Origin: Crossaster papposus
Lineage: Eukaryota > Echinodermata > Asteroidea > Velatida > Solasteridae
Assembly (NCBI GenBank): GCA_037893245.1
Contig: JBAIAA010000243.1
Span: 186,001 to 250,000, forward strand
Reading direction: 5' to 3'
Length of the DNA: 64,000 nucleotides
Positions 1-9,989 of this stretch are shown in pieces; position 1 is the stretch's first letter, and each line of letters begins with the position of its first letter. The notes beneath the pieces are model-generated. The model made no database searches. It was not told the DNA's origin and was given only the letters and a program-made list of their open reading frames with translations. Position numbers and translations under genes: made by a program.

Positions 1-29
1 TGACCGGATAACCACCTTGAAAACCCCAA

Positions 30-400
30 TATTGAGTTTTGCCCTTCACCCACATATTTATAAACGCTGTATACACATTGTTGTTCTGAGAGATTATTCG
101 AAAATAAAAATCACTCGGGTGGGACTCGAACCCACAACCTCGTGCAGACGTCTCTAACGAAGCATTTGCTTTCAGTACCTGCTGCTAATCAGATTTGAAC
201 CAGACAGCCGATCCCGGCTAGCTCGGGGATCAAGTGGTAAGACATCTGCACTAGAAAGCAGGGGGTCGTGGGTTCTGGTCCTACCCAAATGATTTTTGTT
301 CTCAAAATTTATCTGGATAACACAGTGTTTATAAATACGTCGGTAAAGGAAAAAATCCAATATTGAATTTACATAATCCCAATGCAAATCTTATGAAATT
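30..400. mobile_element. Inverted pair of tRNA-derived SINE fragments
   Basis: Two tRNA-like segments lie head to head. Around 118-150 the minus strand carries a B-box-like GGTTCGAGTCC in reverse complement. Around 215-290 the plus strand carries an A-box-like segment (TCAAGTGGTAAGAC) and a B-box-like GGTTCTGGTCC. The outer flanks are also inverted copies: both sides have 'AATATTGA' and 'TTTATAAA' blocks in opposite orientation. I infer two copies of one SINE family inserted in inverted orientation in a TOP3A intron. Neither folds as an intact tRNA. Confidence 0.55.
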
Positions 401-495
401 TTGAAAACATGATTTTCAGAAAAACCAAATAAAAAATGTCTTCTGGTGAAAGAAAAGTCAATTTTTTTTTTCTTCTATTTGTTTATAACCACCAG

Positions 496-913
496 TGCCA
501 ACGACAAATGCCAGGAATAACAGGGGAAGGGGTGGGGTCCAGAGAGGAGGGGATGGGGCCCAGAGAGGAAGAGGCAGGGCCCAGAGAGGAGGGGGAGGGG
601 CCCAAAGAGGAGCGGCCCAGAGAGGAACGGCCCAGAGAGGAGGGGGAGGAGCAAATGGCAGGGGAGGCGGGAACAACAGAAGAGGAGGCGGAAGTGGAGG
701 GGGTGGGGCATTTGGGGCAGGAGGAGGGTTTGGAGCAGGGGGTGGGACAAATGGGGGAGGCTTGGGAGGAGGGGGCGGGGCAAATGGAGGGGGAGGGTTT
801 GGAGGAGGAGGGGGTGGGGCCAGAGGAAGAGGCGGAGACAGAGGAAGAGGCAGCAGAGATTTCTCTTCAAATGCGCCACAGTCGAGACCACCGCTAGATC
901 AAGTGCCTGCTAG
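496..913 (+). CDS. TOP3A: TOP3A exon: RGG/Gly-rich segment
   Basis: The acceptor is a long pyrimidine tract ending CCACCAG at 495 and the donor is TAG|GTAAGC at 913/914. The exon enters with two bases of a codon and leaves with two bases (AG), completed by T of the next exon to give Ser. The product has repeated QRGG, RGRGG and AQRGG blocks, then poly-Gly with Ala, Phe and Asn, and ends in SRDFSSNAPQSRPPLDQVPA. RGG tracts usually bind RNA or single-stranded DNA and are arginine-methylated; that role is inferred here. The purine-rich repeat also leaves the other frames partly open, but only this frame joins the GRF exons. Confidence 0.88.
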
Positions 914-3900
914 GTAAGCAATTTGTCACTTTGTGTTAACTTTGTTTTATTCTACAAAAACAAATGTTTTCAGGATACCAGCGTAGAGTAGAATTGGTTT
1001 ACTTTCACATTAGTGTGCAACAAGAGAAATATGAATAGAAATGAGTAAACAATAAAATCAATTAATCCACCTACTGGTAGTCTGCACATCACAACCCTTC
1101 AAGTTTGTCAAAGGCATTTGTACACAAGGAAAAAGCACCCATACTTTAAAGGTAGGATACACCATTTGCAGATATCGAAAATATTTACTACCGAATTATT
1201 AAGAAATATCTTACTCATTTGAAAGTTAATAATGATTCTAGGCATCCAGCAAAATGATTGCGCTAGAAATCCTGTAATTATTCCGAAAAACCTAATTTTA
1301 TAAAGAAAAATTCGCGATCGCCGTCCGGATGCGCCAAATCTTGATACTGCGTGCTATAAATGTAGGGGTAGAACGTTTGTATCTATACGCGCGGCATTGT
1401 TCAAAATGCGCGTGTCATCTGTTAACGCTAGCGTGTTGCTATGCACAGTGGGTATCAGTGGTCAGCTAGTCTGGTCTCAAAGTATGGGTAATAATAACAC
1501 ATATTGAAGGGACAGGGTACCATGCATAAGCTAAAATATGGCCCCTGAACATGAAAACAAAACACTGGAAATATCGCCGAAAGAAAAGTCACGAAATTTG
1601 GAGCATTTTCACTATTTGTTTTCTTCAAAAGTGCGAGGACCCGGTAATTACTGTGTGATAATGACCGGGTTGCCCACTGTTATTCCCTAATTAACTGGCC
1701 TGACCAAAGTTTTACAATCATGGATGCTGAGAAAAACAAGAAAAACGGCGTTCGTTTTCAACCGGCGTCAGGCAGTGGTTCTTATGTTGTTCTTGGTTTA
1801 TTTCGCATTCGCCGTCCGGCGATTGTGAATTTGTTTTTATAAAATTAAATTTTTCAGAACAATTACAGGATATCTAGCGCAATCATTTGCTGGATGCCTG
1901 GAATCATTATTTACTTTAAGATAAGTAAGATATTTCCTAATAATTCGGTAGTATCTGCAAATGGTGTATCCTACCTTGAATAAACATGTATATGACAACA
2001 CTACTGGATCCTGGGGGAATTCAATAATTGCAACGGCACTGCTTCATGGCCTTCCTGTACCAAGTCCATCAAAATCCATCACTATTTTTTCACCTCGGGA
2101 AATTGATTTTGGTGGATTTTTTTTTTTTTTAACCCGTCAAATTTTAAAGAGTGTTACGTAATATTGCCTTCAAACCAGGAAAGTTAACCTTGCAATTAAC
2201 AACAGAAATTGAACATAAATAATAATTAAAAATTATGTTTGATGGGTCATTTGGGAGACATCTCAATAGACGCGTACAGAATTTATTTCAAACTTTACTG
2301 TATACCTAACCTGTTTTTTGGTATTTTGGACCCTGCTCTATTGATTATGGCCGTGTCCGAAACGAGTGTCTAGAGCTACGGACTACGTCTACAGCTACAG
2401 CTACGTCTACGTAGGCGCTAAGGAAAATGGAATTTGGACGTGGCTACGGTAGAGCCTACGGCTAGTTATTGCGCCCCCAAGCGATGCCACAATTAGTATT
2501 TGCAAAATATTACGATGTAAGAATTTACAACAATTATCGTCTGCTAAATGTTAGGCAATGTTTGTTTACAGCCAGTCGAAATACCTGATGATATTGACGT
2601 ATTTGTCGATCTGTTAGTTTCAATTCAATGCACTATCATTGAAAAATAAACAAAAATTTGCTTCAAAATTTACGTTGTAGCCGTAGCTGTAGCTCTAGAC
2701 GGCATTTCGGACAGCGCTACAAAATGGCCGACGCAGACAATAGCCGTAGCTGTAGCTCCAGACACCCGTTTCGGACACGGCCTTAGACTATTTCAATAGT
2801 AAAAATGTTTCTCCTCCTAGGGGTTAGGACACTAGGGAGACACCAAAATGTCTCCCTAGTCTCAATTGTCTGCTTAATACCGTGAAACTTATGCTACACT
2901 GTCTCCTTAAGGGTACATTTAGCAATATACGTAAATTTAAAACAATAATGATACACTTTGTTTTTATATTATTATTTGGGGATTTGTTTCTTTTCTTTTC
3001 TTGAAGTGGGATGTCTTTCTTTGCTGGTTCCAGCAGCAGTGGTGGAGATGGTGATAATGCTGTGGTGTGCAATTGTGGCAGCAACGCTCTGCGACTTACT
3101 GTCAAGAAAGAGGGCCCTAATAATGGTAAGTGTTACAAAATGGGCAAAGAAGTCTTTAGCTTTTGAGTAAATAACTTAGAAATCAAAGGTAGTATACCAA
3201 TATCACAAAAACAAAACTTCTGAATTCTTATAAAATAGCATCCTATGAAATCACAGCATGTAATGTGCTGTGGTTTTTAGGAAAAGTGGAATTTTGTATC
3301 AATTTCCAACGATTGCCGGCCAGTTTGCATCGGATGCCAGGTATAGACGAATACAAGGAAGGCCTTTTTTTCATACGCTATTGGCGGCGGTTTCACTCTC
3401 GGGGGCCATGCGATGCTAAATTCCTATAGCACTAGGCTACTGGCCCCCCACAATGTCTGCTTGTGCGCGCTCCAGGCCTTCATTTTAATAAATCTGAGGA
3501 GAGCTGTGCATCGCTCTCCTTAAATCAAAAGGTGAATTAAGGAGAGTGATTTTAAAATCGCTCTCCTTAAATCAAAACAATGAATTAAGGAGAGTGATTT
3601 GCTCTCGCTAACAAAACGCAAGTTTAAAGGCCCTGGACACTATCTGTAGTTACTCAAAATGACAACCAAAGGTGTCTATGCCTTTAATAAACACATACTC
3701 AAGAAAAGGAACACAACATTCACCAGTAGTTCAACTTTTGGTTAAGAGAATGATGGCGCTTTCCCATCCAGTGACATTTCTCTCTCTGTGACTTGTATGG
3801 CTTAATTAAGCGCGAATTAGTCTAGGCCCGTTATGTCCGAAATAAATGGAATGGGCGAACACGAAAGACTAGATGACCGTTGTTGGTATAAGATAAATCT

Positions 3901-6900
3901 GATGTGATTTTATTTGGGGGTGCGAGGAGAGAATTGTAATCGCAAATTCTCTTGTGTTAGCAATAGCAATGCTTTCGTGTCTTTACTGTTATGACACTCG
4001 TCAGTTGCAGGTAGGTGATTCCATGGTGGGGAATCGGTTTTAACTCGCAAGGTGTGTGGGTTTGGTGTGGTACAATCAATGAACGTGAATTCCAGGTATT
4101 TTTTTTTAATAATTATTTTTTTTTTTTTTTTGCTCGTGTTAAAATTGTAAGGAGCGCTTTTTTTTGCTCTCCTTAATTTTTTTAAGGAGCGCAGAAGAGC
4201 GCGAGCGCGATCGCGCTCCTTTAAAATGAAGGCCTGGCGCTCCACTGTATCTGTGATTGGATTCGTCTATACACGCAAAGTTGTTCCAGAATAAAAACAG
4301 ATGACAGAAAAACCTGTCACAAGCAAGGCCTGAAATATCTGTCAGCGACCGGCTCGCAGAGCGCGAGGCCGGAAATATCAGGGTGCCGACTTGAAACCCG
4401 TCTTGGATCGAGGTTCTACAAAAACATTCCTTGGCCCGGTCAATGTCTAAATAATCCCGGCGCGAAAAGCAAGTGCTGTTTTCCAAACCCCAGCTTTTTC
4501 TCCGTCTTTGGCTTCGTTCATGCTGTTGGCAATGGTGATGGAGCCGGAGACAGAGCCTAGGCTGGTGTTTGGAAACCCCCCCCCCCCCCCCATATCTTTC
4601 TCAAATGCAACTTTTATTTTTCTAGGCCGACAGTTTTACAAGTGTAATAGTGGCGATTGCAATTTCTTCCTCTGGGCTGATGAGAACTCTGACCCCAACA
4701 ACCCCTCCACTGACCAGAGTGCTGGCGGGAACTCCTGGAAAACCCCAAATTTCTCTGGAAATTTCTCCGGAGGTTCTAACGGAAATACTTTGAGCAGCGG
4801 CAGCAGCGGGTATGAGTCCGGGAAGGATTCCTCGTCTGGACCGAGAACCAACAACTGGGGAGAAGTCATGTGCCAATGCGGACAGGCTGCAGTGTTGTAA
4901 GTCCAAGAAATGAAGAGTTTATTCCCAAAAACGCGATGTACATCATTTTGTTTACTTTTAAAATCCCCTCTTTCTCCTATCTGCCCTAAAACAAATGTTG
5001 ACCGCTGTTATACACATTAACCTTAATTCCCTAGGGGTGTGCAAAATCATATTCGTAAATACCTTAGACAGTTTACACATTTTCATTGGTTGAGAGCCCG
5101 TCATGTGGCCGGTTTTAAACGAATGATAAAAACACCGGGGCCAGTTTTAAACTCTTTTTCGATGTCACATGAAATTTGGACGCCATGAAATCTGGTCACT
5201 TTACACTTTTATTGGTTGAAACCTCACAAGGCATGCGCAATACCACAAACGAGTCTGTATTTTGGGGTTCTTAATTCAACGCTGTACCGGCAGCTTGCGC
5301 TCCGCGTAACATCGCGCAGTACGCGGGACGCGTGCACCAATGTTAATTTTAGGAGTTAGCTTACCCCCCAGACCGATCACGCAAGTGAGGATATTCGAGG
5401 GAACATAAATATGTATGAATTACAAATGATTAACAAAATAGTTGGAAACGTATACTTTTTCAACTTTGTTTTGACGTATTTTACCCAATTATTTTTTATT
5501 TAGGACTGTAATAGGGTTAAAGCTAAAAAGGTATTTAAAAAAGGGGATTTTTGAGTTTTTTTTTTTTTTAATTTGTAACTTGCACAACTTTTACCTTTTT
5601 TAAATCGGTATGTCGTATTTTGAAATAAACTCTTCAAATACATATTCTTGAAAGAAACCTTTTAAAATCCATTTCCACCTTTTTTTTTACTGTTTCCTAG
5701 TTTTATCTATATACCTTGCTCCTACCTTTTCTACTTTTTCCTAGTAGTTTTTTACCTTGCTCTTTTTATTTAGGACTGTAATAGGGTTAAAGCTAAAAAC
5801 GGTATTTAAAAAAGGGGATTTTTGAGTTTTTTGTTTTTTTTTATTTGTAACTTGCACAACTTTTACCTTTTTTAAATCGGTATGTTGTATTTTGAAATAA
5901 ACTTTTCAAATACATATTCTTGAAAGAAACCTTTTAAAATCCATTTCCACCTTTTTTTTTTACTGTTTCCTAGTTTTATCTATATACCTTGCTCCTACCT
6001 TTTCTACTTTTTCCTAGTAGTTTTTTACCTTGCTCTTACTTTTCCTACTTTTTCCTAATTTTGTTCAGCTTGCTCCTACTTTTTCTATTTTTTCCAAGTT
6101 TTTTTAACTTGCTCCTACTTTTTCTTAATTTTCCTAGTTTTGTTTTTCTTGGTCTTACTTTTCCTGCCTTTTTCTTTTTACCTTGCTCCTCTTTTTAATT
6201 GTTTATATTTAAAATTACTATTTCCTTTTTTTGTCAAAAAAATGACTTCTCGTTATTAAATATCTCATTTAATATTTATTCAGTACAGTGCTATATACAC
6301 TGTTATGAAAATCACAGAATGAAGGGCTTTAGTACAGCAGTATTGCAACCGTACTTCCAAGCAGGGTTGATGATTTATTTTGATTTTTTTTTAAATAAAA
6401 ATAAAAATAAAATAAAAATTTGGTTCTTACTATTGTCCTACTTTTTCATCTCGGTCTGCTTGAAAGTCTGTAGCTACTGTAGTGTGTCGTGGCCGAGCGG
6501 TTAGGTGCTGGGTTTTCTGTTCCGCAGAGCGTGAGTTCGAGTCCCGGTGTAGACACGTGTGTCCTTAAGCCAGGCAATTAAACCACTATTGCTTCGTCCT
6601 TCGGATGGGACGTAAAGTTGTAGGTCCCGTGTGTTGTATGATTTATAATGTGTGTATATATCTTTCTCATTATGCACGTTAAAGAACCCAGAACACTTAT
6701 CGCTAAGAGAAGGGGTTTGCCCCGGTGTTCCTGGCTGACACAGCCTCTGTCTATGGGGTTCTTCTGGCTTACGAGCTACAGTGCCTTGAGCGCTTTTGAA
6801 GGATCCTTGGTTTCATTACCACAAAATAATAATAATAATAATAACAACCACAAAGCTTTGGTGTTTTTGGTGGGTCTAAAATTTTGACTTTCAGAAGTTA

Positions 6901-9900
6901 CAATTTTTATTTCAGACGCACCGTACAGAAGGAAGGCCCCAACAAAGGCCGTGAATTCCACTGCTGTGGCAAACCACAGGGCAAACAGTGCAAGTTATTT
7001 GAATGGGTCGACGGTAACAACGGCAACAACGCCAACAACGGCAACAACGGTAACAACGGTAACATCGGTAACAACGGCAACAGCGGGTGGGGTGGTACCG
7101 CAGGGGGCGGGGCCAGAAATCAATCCACCCGGGGTGAGCTTTTAACCCTAACAATCGCCATCCAGTCAAGTTCCAACACCAGGTTTTGTTGGAATCTGTT
7201 ATGATAAGTACTGGACCCATAAACTGATTGTCTTTTGCACTAGGTTAGGCATACCTCCAGAATCGGAGTTCAACAGAATTGTGTGTACAGTTTGCCATAT
7301 GGTGTTGGAATTTGTCAGGAAGGCTATGGTTCCTACTTCCTAGTAAATTACACAAGGGAGTTAGGGTTAATCTATTTTATTCAGTTATTCGTGACTTTAC
7401 TGTAAGTTTGATAGATGTGTGCTAATACAAAAAATGAGGATGTTGTGGGTTCGAATCCCGTCAGAGCACCCTTGTGAATAAGCCAGTTTGGTATTTTGAT
7501 AAAGTAGTCCAGATCAAAGATTATTCAAGATAAAACCACAGACGTCATTTCACGTGCATTCTGATTGTAATTAACATGTGTGCGTTGAGCGACCACCTGG
7601 CGCGTCCATATATATGCCCAAGTTATTTATCCCATGTTGAGTTACTTATTTATCTTGCGCACATTAAGGTACACATGTGCAATTGAAATACTGAAATGCC
7701 TTATTGTTGCAAGCCTAATGTATGAAATAGATTGTACTTGCAAAGCTGAATCTAAAAGTGATTTTCTTTTGAACGAGAGCTTGAACAGACAAAATCTACT
7801 AGCATTTAATTATTGAATTATTTATTCACAAAGTTAAAATTATTGGCTGCCAGACATAATTTCGGCTTTGCAAGGCCTGTTCATTTGTACGGAAAAATGG
7901 AAACTATTTTTTAGAGGGTTACAGTCGGAATAAAGTGGTTTTTTTAACCAAACATACAAATTGAAAGTTTGTGAGAAGGAAATTTCTTTTTTAAAGTGCA
8001 AAGGTTATGCAACTTCAAGTTGAGTAAACTGGAGTTTTTTCTAAAGAAAATATTAATGCTCTGCAACTGTGTTTGTGCAAACTTATATATGATCTGGTTT
8101 TAATTTAAGTTTAATAATAAGCCAGTTCGGTATTTCGATAAAGTAGTTCAGGTCAAAGGTTATTCGGGATTTTAATTCGTTTTACATGATGTCACGCAAT
8201 GATAGGAGAATGCGTATTCTTGCACATTCATACACACGCGTTAGATTATCCTGAATGGCCCCATGTCATTGTGGTATCACGACCGAGGATTGAAACAAAA
8301 AAGAGAACAAAAGAAACAAAGAATCTTCGAACGACGTTTTTTGTTGTCGATCGTTCGAGTAGCGTAAGGGTAATGGAGTTTATAGGTGATAGTACAGAAA
8401 TAAAGGAAAACACAATAGGAGATCCTCGGTCGTTTTGTGGTTCACGACTGTGTGCACATGCGCACCAAACTTGCTCATTACACAGGTTGGATATTTTCAG
8501 AAATGAAAGTTTAGTTGGTAGAGCACCGGAACGATAATCCAGAGGTTGCAGGTTGTATCCCCGCTCCAGTCAATTTCCTTGTTGAATTCTGAAAGTATTA
8601 TAAGGCATGCGCGTAGTCAGTTTCTCTCAGTAGTTTATTTGAAAAGCTGGATATTTAGAAGATTTGATTGCAATTGATTTTACTGACTTAAAACAACAGG
8701 TGGCAGCGGTGTTGACAAGCGAGGAGGGTTCAGTAAAAGGGGCGGAGCCAGCTCAGGGTTTGGCGGGGGCGAGGATGGCAACAGGAAGAGGAAGAAACCA
8801 AGGTGCATTATCTGCAACCAAGAAGGTACTTAAGATGAAACGGAGCAATTGTTAACCAGTTCGCGCCGGATGACGTACATAAACGCACATTTTTTTCCAG
8901 ATTCAAAACGGATGACGCATAAACAACGCCATGAGCAAGGCCGGAAATGTCTGTCAGCAGCAAGCAAGTCTGGAAATGCGTGATTGCGCTTCGCGGTTCT
9001 ATCGGCCTGAACACGCCTCGGATCGAGTTTTGTTAAAAATAATCGCGCGCGTCGGCTCGGTGATGTAAAAAAAATTCCAGCGCGAACTGGTTAAACATCA
9101 GGGAATTGTACAGTCAGGGAACCCGTCTAGCTGGATTGTACCTGTTCATATCAATTGCTAACAAAAAGTGGTCTAACTAAATAACCAGTGATGGAAATGG
9201 ACTTTTCTTGAAAATGACGACACACCAGGTGCCCATAATTTCAGGATGCGTTAGACTATCATTTACTGACAGTCGAGTAAAGTATTTTAGAATAAATGGG
9301 TAGTTTTATTGTTGACGTTTGCAAATGATGTAAATTGTTGATGTTTACAAATGTTGTATATCCCATTGGTAATTGCTTGAATTGTCATGAATGGGTGAAT
9401 TTTGGGAGTTTTTTTTTATAGCAAATATCATTTTAACTGACCTGTCCGAAGTTTTACAATCGTGGATGCTGAGAACAGCTAGAAAAGCAAGAAAAACGGC
9501 ATTTGTTTTCAACCGGCGTCGGGCATTGGTTCTTATGTTGTTCTTGTTTTTTCCGCGATCGACAGCAATCACGAATGCTGGTCAGCAATTCCATTTTTTT
9601 TTAATTTTCAGTTTGTTTTTTTCAGTTTAATTTTTCAGAACAATAACAGGATATCTAGCGCAATCCTTTTGCTGGATGCCTACAATAATGATTTACTTTC
9701 AAATAAGTAAGATATTTCTTAATAATTCGGTAGTAAAAATGTTTGATATCTGCAAATGTTGTATCCTACCTTTTATGTTGGGTTTGCAGTGGGTGATGGC
9801 CCTTGAACTTGATTGAGAACTTCATTTTCTTTAAGTTTTAGATCCTTGATTTCTATTCCTGTTGTGTACTAGGTCACACCAAGCGTAGTTGTCCAATGAA

Positions 9901-9904
9901 GTGA
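496..9904 (+). CDS. TOP3A: TOP3A (DNA topoisomerase III alpha), C-terminal part, six exons
   Basis: Exons are 496-913, 3007-3125, 4626-4896, 6916-7133, 8700-8825 and 9873-9904. They splice GT-AG into one frame of 393 codons plus TGA. Counting from the first complete codon at 498, the order is an RGG/Gly-rich segment (about 5-120), GRF zinc finger 1 (C160, C162, C185, C190), a Ser/Gly/Asn linker, GRF zinc finger 2 (C261, C263, C285 or C286, C294), a second linker, and a CCHC knuckle (C377, C380, H385, C390) three residues from the end. Two GRF fingers followed by a terminal CCHC knuckle is the arrangement of animal TOP3A. Known role: a type IA topoisomerase that works with BLM-RMI1 to dissolve double Holliday junctions and also acts in mitochondria. 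The catalytic tyrosine domain is upstream, so activity cannot be judged. The long RGG segment is not what I recall in vertebrate TOP3A. Confidence 0.92.
1146..1980 (-). mobile_element. TTAA-flanked palindromic MITE, long copy (family 1, copy 1)
   Basis: The left end is TTAA followed by AGGTAGGATACACCATTTG. The right end is the inverse, GGTGTATCCTACCT, followed by TGAA (a decayed TTAA). The subterminal block 'GATATCGAAAATATTTACTACC' type sequence appears at both ends in opposite orientation. The middle (about 1360-1690) is not shared with the ~385-bp copies elsewhere in the window, so this copy is either a longer relative or carries a further insertion. TTAA duplications are typical of the piggyBac superfamily. 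No transposase is seen. Confidence 0.65.
2345..2785. mobile_element. TIR MITE with TTA target duplication
   Basis: The ends are inverted copies: GGCCGTGTCCGAAACG at 2349 and its complement ending at 2782, continuing as GTGTCT-GAGCTAC. Both ends are bordered by TTA, which fits PIF/Harbinger. The subterminal parts are full of short GCTAC/GTAGC repeats. No coding capacity. Confidence 0.7.
3007..3125 (+). CDS. TOP3A: TOP3A exon: first half of GRF zinc finger 1
   Basis: The acceptor is CTTGAAG at 3006 and the donor is AATG|GTAAGT. The exon encodes GMSFFAGSSSSGGDGDNA and then the finger start VVCNCGSNALRLTVKKEGP, giving Cys160 and Cys162. The motif 'TVKKEGPNNG' is the diagnostic GRF core. It leaves with one base, completing Gly with the next exon. 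Confidence 0.93.
3465..4245. mobile_element. Inverted-repeat element ending in CGCTCCAGGCCTTCATTTTA
   Basis: The left end (3468-3490) and right end (about 4220-4242) are inverted copies of GCTCC-AGGCCTTCATTTTAA. The interior has three short direct repeats around 'GGAGAG-TGATTT' and 'CTCTCCTTAAATCAAAA' (3490-3610), and at 4140-4225 a GC-rich foldback of AAGGAGCGC units. The boundaries are approximate and no transposase is present. Confidence 0.5.
4270..4490. mobile_element. Decayed relative of the CCAGTTCGCGCC MITE
   Basis: The segment shares blocks such as 'CAAGGCC-GAAAT-TCTGTCAGC' and 'GGATCGAG-TT' with the well-preserved copies at 8852-9094 and 46405-46646, but lacks clean ends. Confidence 0.4.
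4626..4896 (+). CDS. TOP3A: TOP3A exon: end of GRF 1, linker, start of GRF 2
   Basis: The acceptor is TTTTTCTAG at 4625 and the donor is GTGTT|GTAAGT. The exon begins with RQFYKCNSGDCNFFLWAD (Cys185, Cys190, aromatic core FFLW), which completes GRF 1. A Ser/Gly/Asn-rich linker follows, then EVMCQCGQAAVL opens GRF 2 (Cys261, Cys263). It ends two bases into a Leu codon. Confidence 0.94.
5493..6030 (+). repeat. Tandem duplication of a ~270-bp segment
   Basis: The block beginning 'TTTATTTAGGACTGTAATAG' at about 5497 recurs nearly unchanged at about 5767 and continues through 'CCATTTCCACC' and 'CCTAGTTTTATC'. The two copies differ by a few bases, so the duplication is fairly recent. It grades into a degenerate pyrimidine repeat of CCTTGCTCCTACTTTTTC units up to about 6195. 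Confidence 0.8.
6481..6843 (+). mobile_element. tRNA-derived SINE with Deu-like domain
   Basis: The head (6481-6560) is tRNA-like: an acceptor arm pairing GTGTC with GACAC, an A box in TGGCCGAGCGGTTAGG, and a B box in GAGTTCGAGTCCC. The body contains CCTTCGGATGGGACGTAAAG and 'GCACGTTAAAGAACCCAGA', blocks I associate with the Deu-domain SINE superfamily of deuterostomes. It ends in (AAT)n at 6826-6843, a LINE-type 3' tail. The family assignment is from memory. Confidence 0.75.
6916..7133 (+). CDS. TOP3A: TOP3A exon: rest of GRF 2 and Asn/Gly linker
   Basis: The acceptor is TTTATTTCAG at 6915 and the donor is CGGG|GTGAGC. The exon encodes RTVQKEGPNKGREFHCCGKP and QGKQCKLFEWVDG, completing GRF 2 (Cys285 or Cys286, Cys294). 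A low-complexity GNNGNN repeat follows, then GWGGTAGGGARNQSTR. The Asn/Gly run is built from AACGGC/AACAAC triplets and is probably prone to length change. Confidence 0.94.
7430..7500 (+). mobile_element. SINE fragment with B box
   Basis: The block GTGGGTTCGAATCCCGTCAG is a strong Pol III B box, but there is no matching A box or acceptor stem. It is followed by 'AATAAGCCAGTTTGGTATTTT', a motif recurring at 8116, 52762, 62328 and (inverted) about 63540. Confidence 0.45.
8500..8590 (+). mobile_element. tRNA-derived SINE fragment
   Basis: The A-box-like part is TTAGTTGGTAGAGCACCGG and the B-box-like part is GCAGGTTGTATCCCCGC. CTCCAGTCAATTTCCTTG follows. The anticodon-arm analogue is kept but the T arm is mutated (TTGTATCC for TTCGAATCC), so this is a retroposon and not a working tRNA. 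Confidence 0.55.
8700..8825 (+). CDS. TOP3A: TOP3A exon: basic tail and start of CCHC knuckle
   Basis: The acceptor is AAAACAACAG at 8699 and the donor is GAAG|GTACTT. The frame that joins its neighbours reads GSGVDKRGGFSKRGGASSGF and GGGEDGNRKRKKPRCIICNQE, giving a basic RKRKK patch and the first two knuckle cysteines. Another frame is open here, but it does not join the flanking exons. Confidence 0.9.
8852..9094. mobile_element. TTAA-flanked MITE, TIR CCAGTTCGCGCCGG (family 2, copy 1)
   Basis: TTAA at 8852-8855 and 9091-9094 brackets inverted ends CCAGTTCGCGCCGG and CCAGCGCGAACTGG. TTAA target sites and CC-initial ends fit piggyBac. The interior is GC-rich and CpG-rich compared with its surroundings. 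A second good copy is at 46405-46646. Confidence 0.8.
9355..9775 (-). mobile_element. Palindromic MITE family 1, copy 2
   Basis: Starts 'GTATATCCCATTGGTAATTG' and ends 'GCAAATGTTGTATCCTACCT', the same ends as the copies at 11830 and 36865 with some decay. The interior shares 'GGATGCTGAGA-AGC', 'CAACCGGCGTCGGGC' and 'GGATATCTAGCGCAATC'. Confidence 0.7.
9873..9904 (+). CDS. TOP3A: TOP3A last exon: end of CCHC knuckle and stop
   Basis: A 32-base exon. It completes Gly384 and encodes HTKRSCPMK followed by TGA (9902-9904). H385 and C390 complete the C-x2-C-x4-H-x4-C knuckle begun in the previous exon, which strongly supports this tiny exon despite its length. The next downstream gene is TMF1, 4.2 kb away. 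Confidence 0.92.
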
Positions 9905-9989
9905 ACAGAATTCTTTCGGCCTCTAGTGTGTGGAATAGCCAACCGACTTCAAGCCATCCATGCAACATGCATCTCCTCCATGGATAAAA

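Larger units (their letters stand above)
914..3006 (+). other. TOP3A intron
   Basis: The intron runs from GTAAGC to TTTTCTTGAAG. It holds a long TTAA-flanked MITE copy (1146-1980) and a TIR element (2345-2785). I see no coding sequence in the remainder. Confidence 0.85.
3126..4625 (+). other. TOP3A intron
   Basis: Holds a TIR element (about 3465-4245), a decayed MITE (4270-4490) and a poly-C run at 4578-4591. At 3629 there is an interspersed-repeat start reading GGCCCTGGACACTATCTG. No gene seen. Confidence 0.8.
4897..6915 (+). other. TOP3A intron
   Basis: Holds a tandem duplication (5493-6030), a T-rich degenerate repeat and a Deu-type SINE (6481-6843). The first ~600 bases show nothing recognisable. 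Confidence 0.8.
7134..8699 (+). other. TOP3A intron
   Basis: Contains two SINE-like fragments (about 7430-7500 and 8500-8590) and the repeat motif 'AATAAGCCAGTTCGGTATT' in two forms (7479 and 8116). Nothing coding seen. Confidence 0.8.
8826..9872 (+). other. Last TOP3A intron
   Basis: Almost half is two TTAA-type MITEs (8852-9094 and about 9355-9775). The donor GTACTT is weaker than the others. The acceptor is TTGTGTACTAG. Confidence 0.8.

Noticed and set aside
436..897. Acidic and Pro/Leu-rich ORFs overlapping the RGG exon
   Set aside because: Shadows in other frames of the purine-rich repeat. Only the 496-913 frame has splice sites that join the GRF exons in phase.
6481..6560. Functional tRNA gene
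   Set aside because: The head is tRNA-like but continues directly into a Deu-type SINE body with an (AAT)n tail, and there is no terminator.
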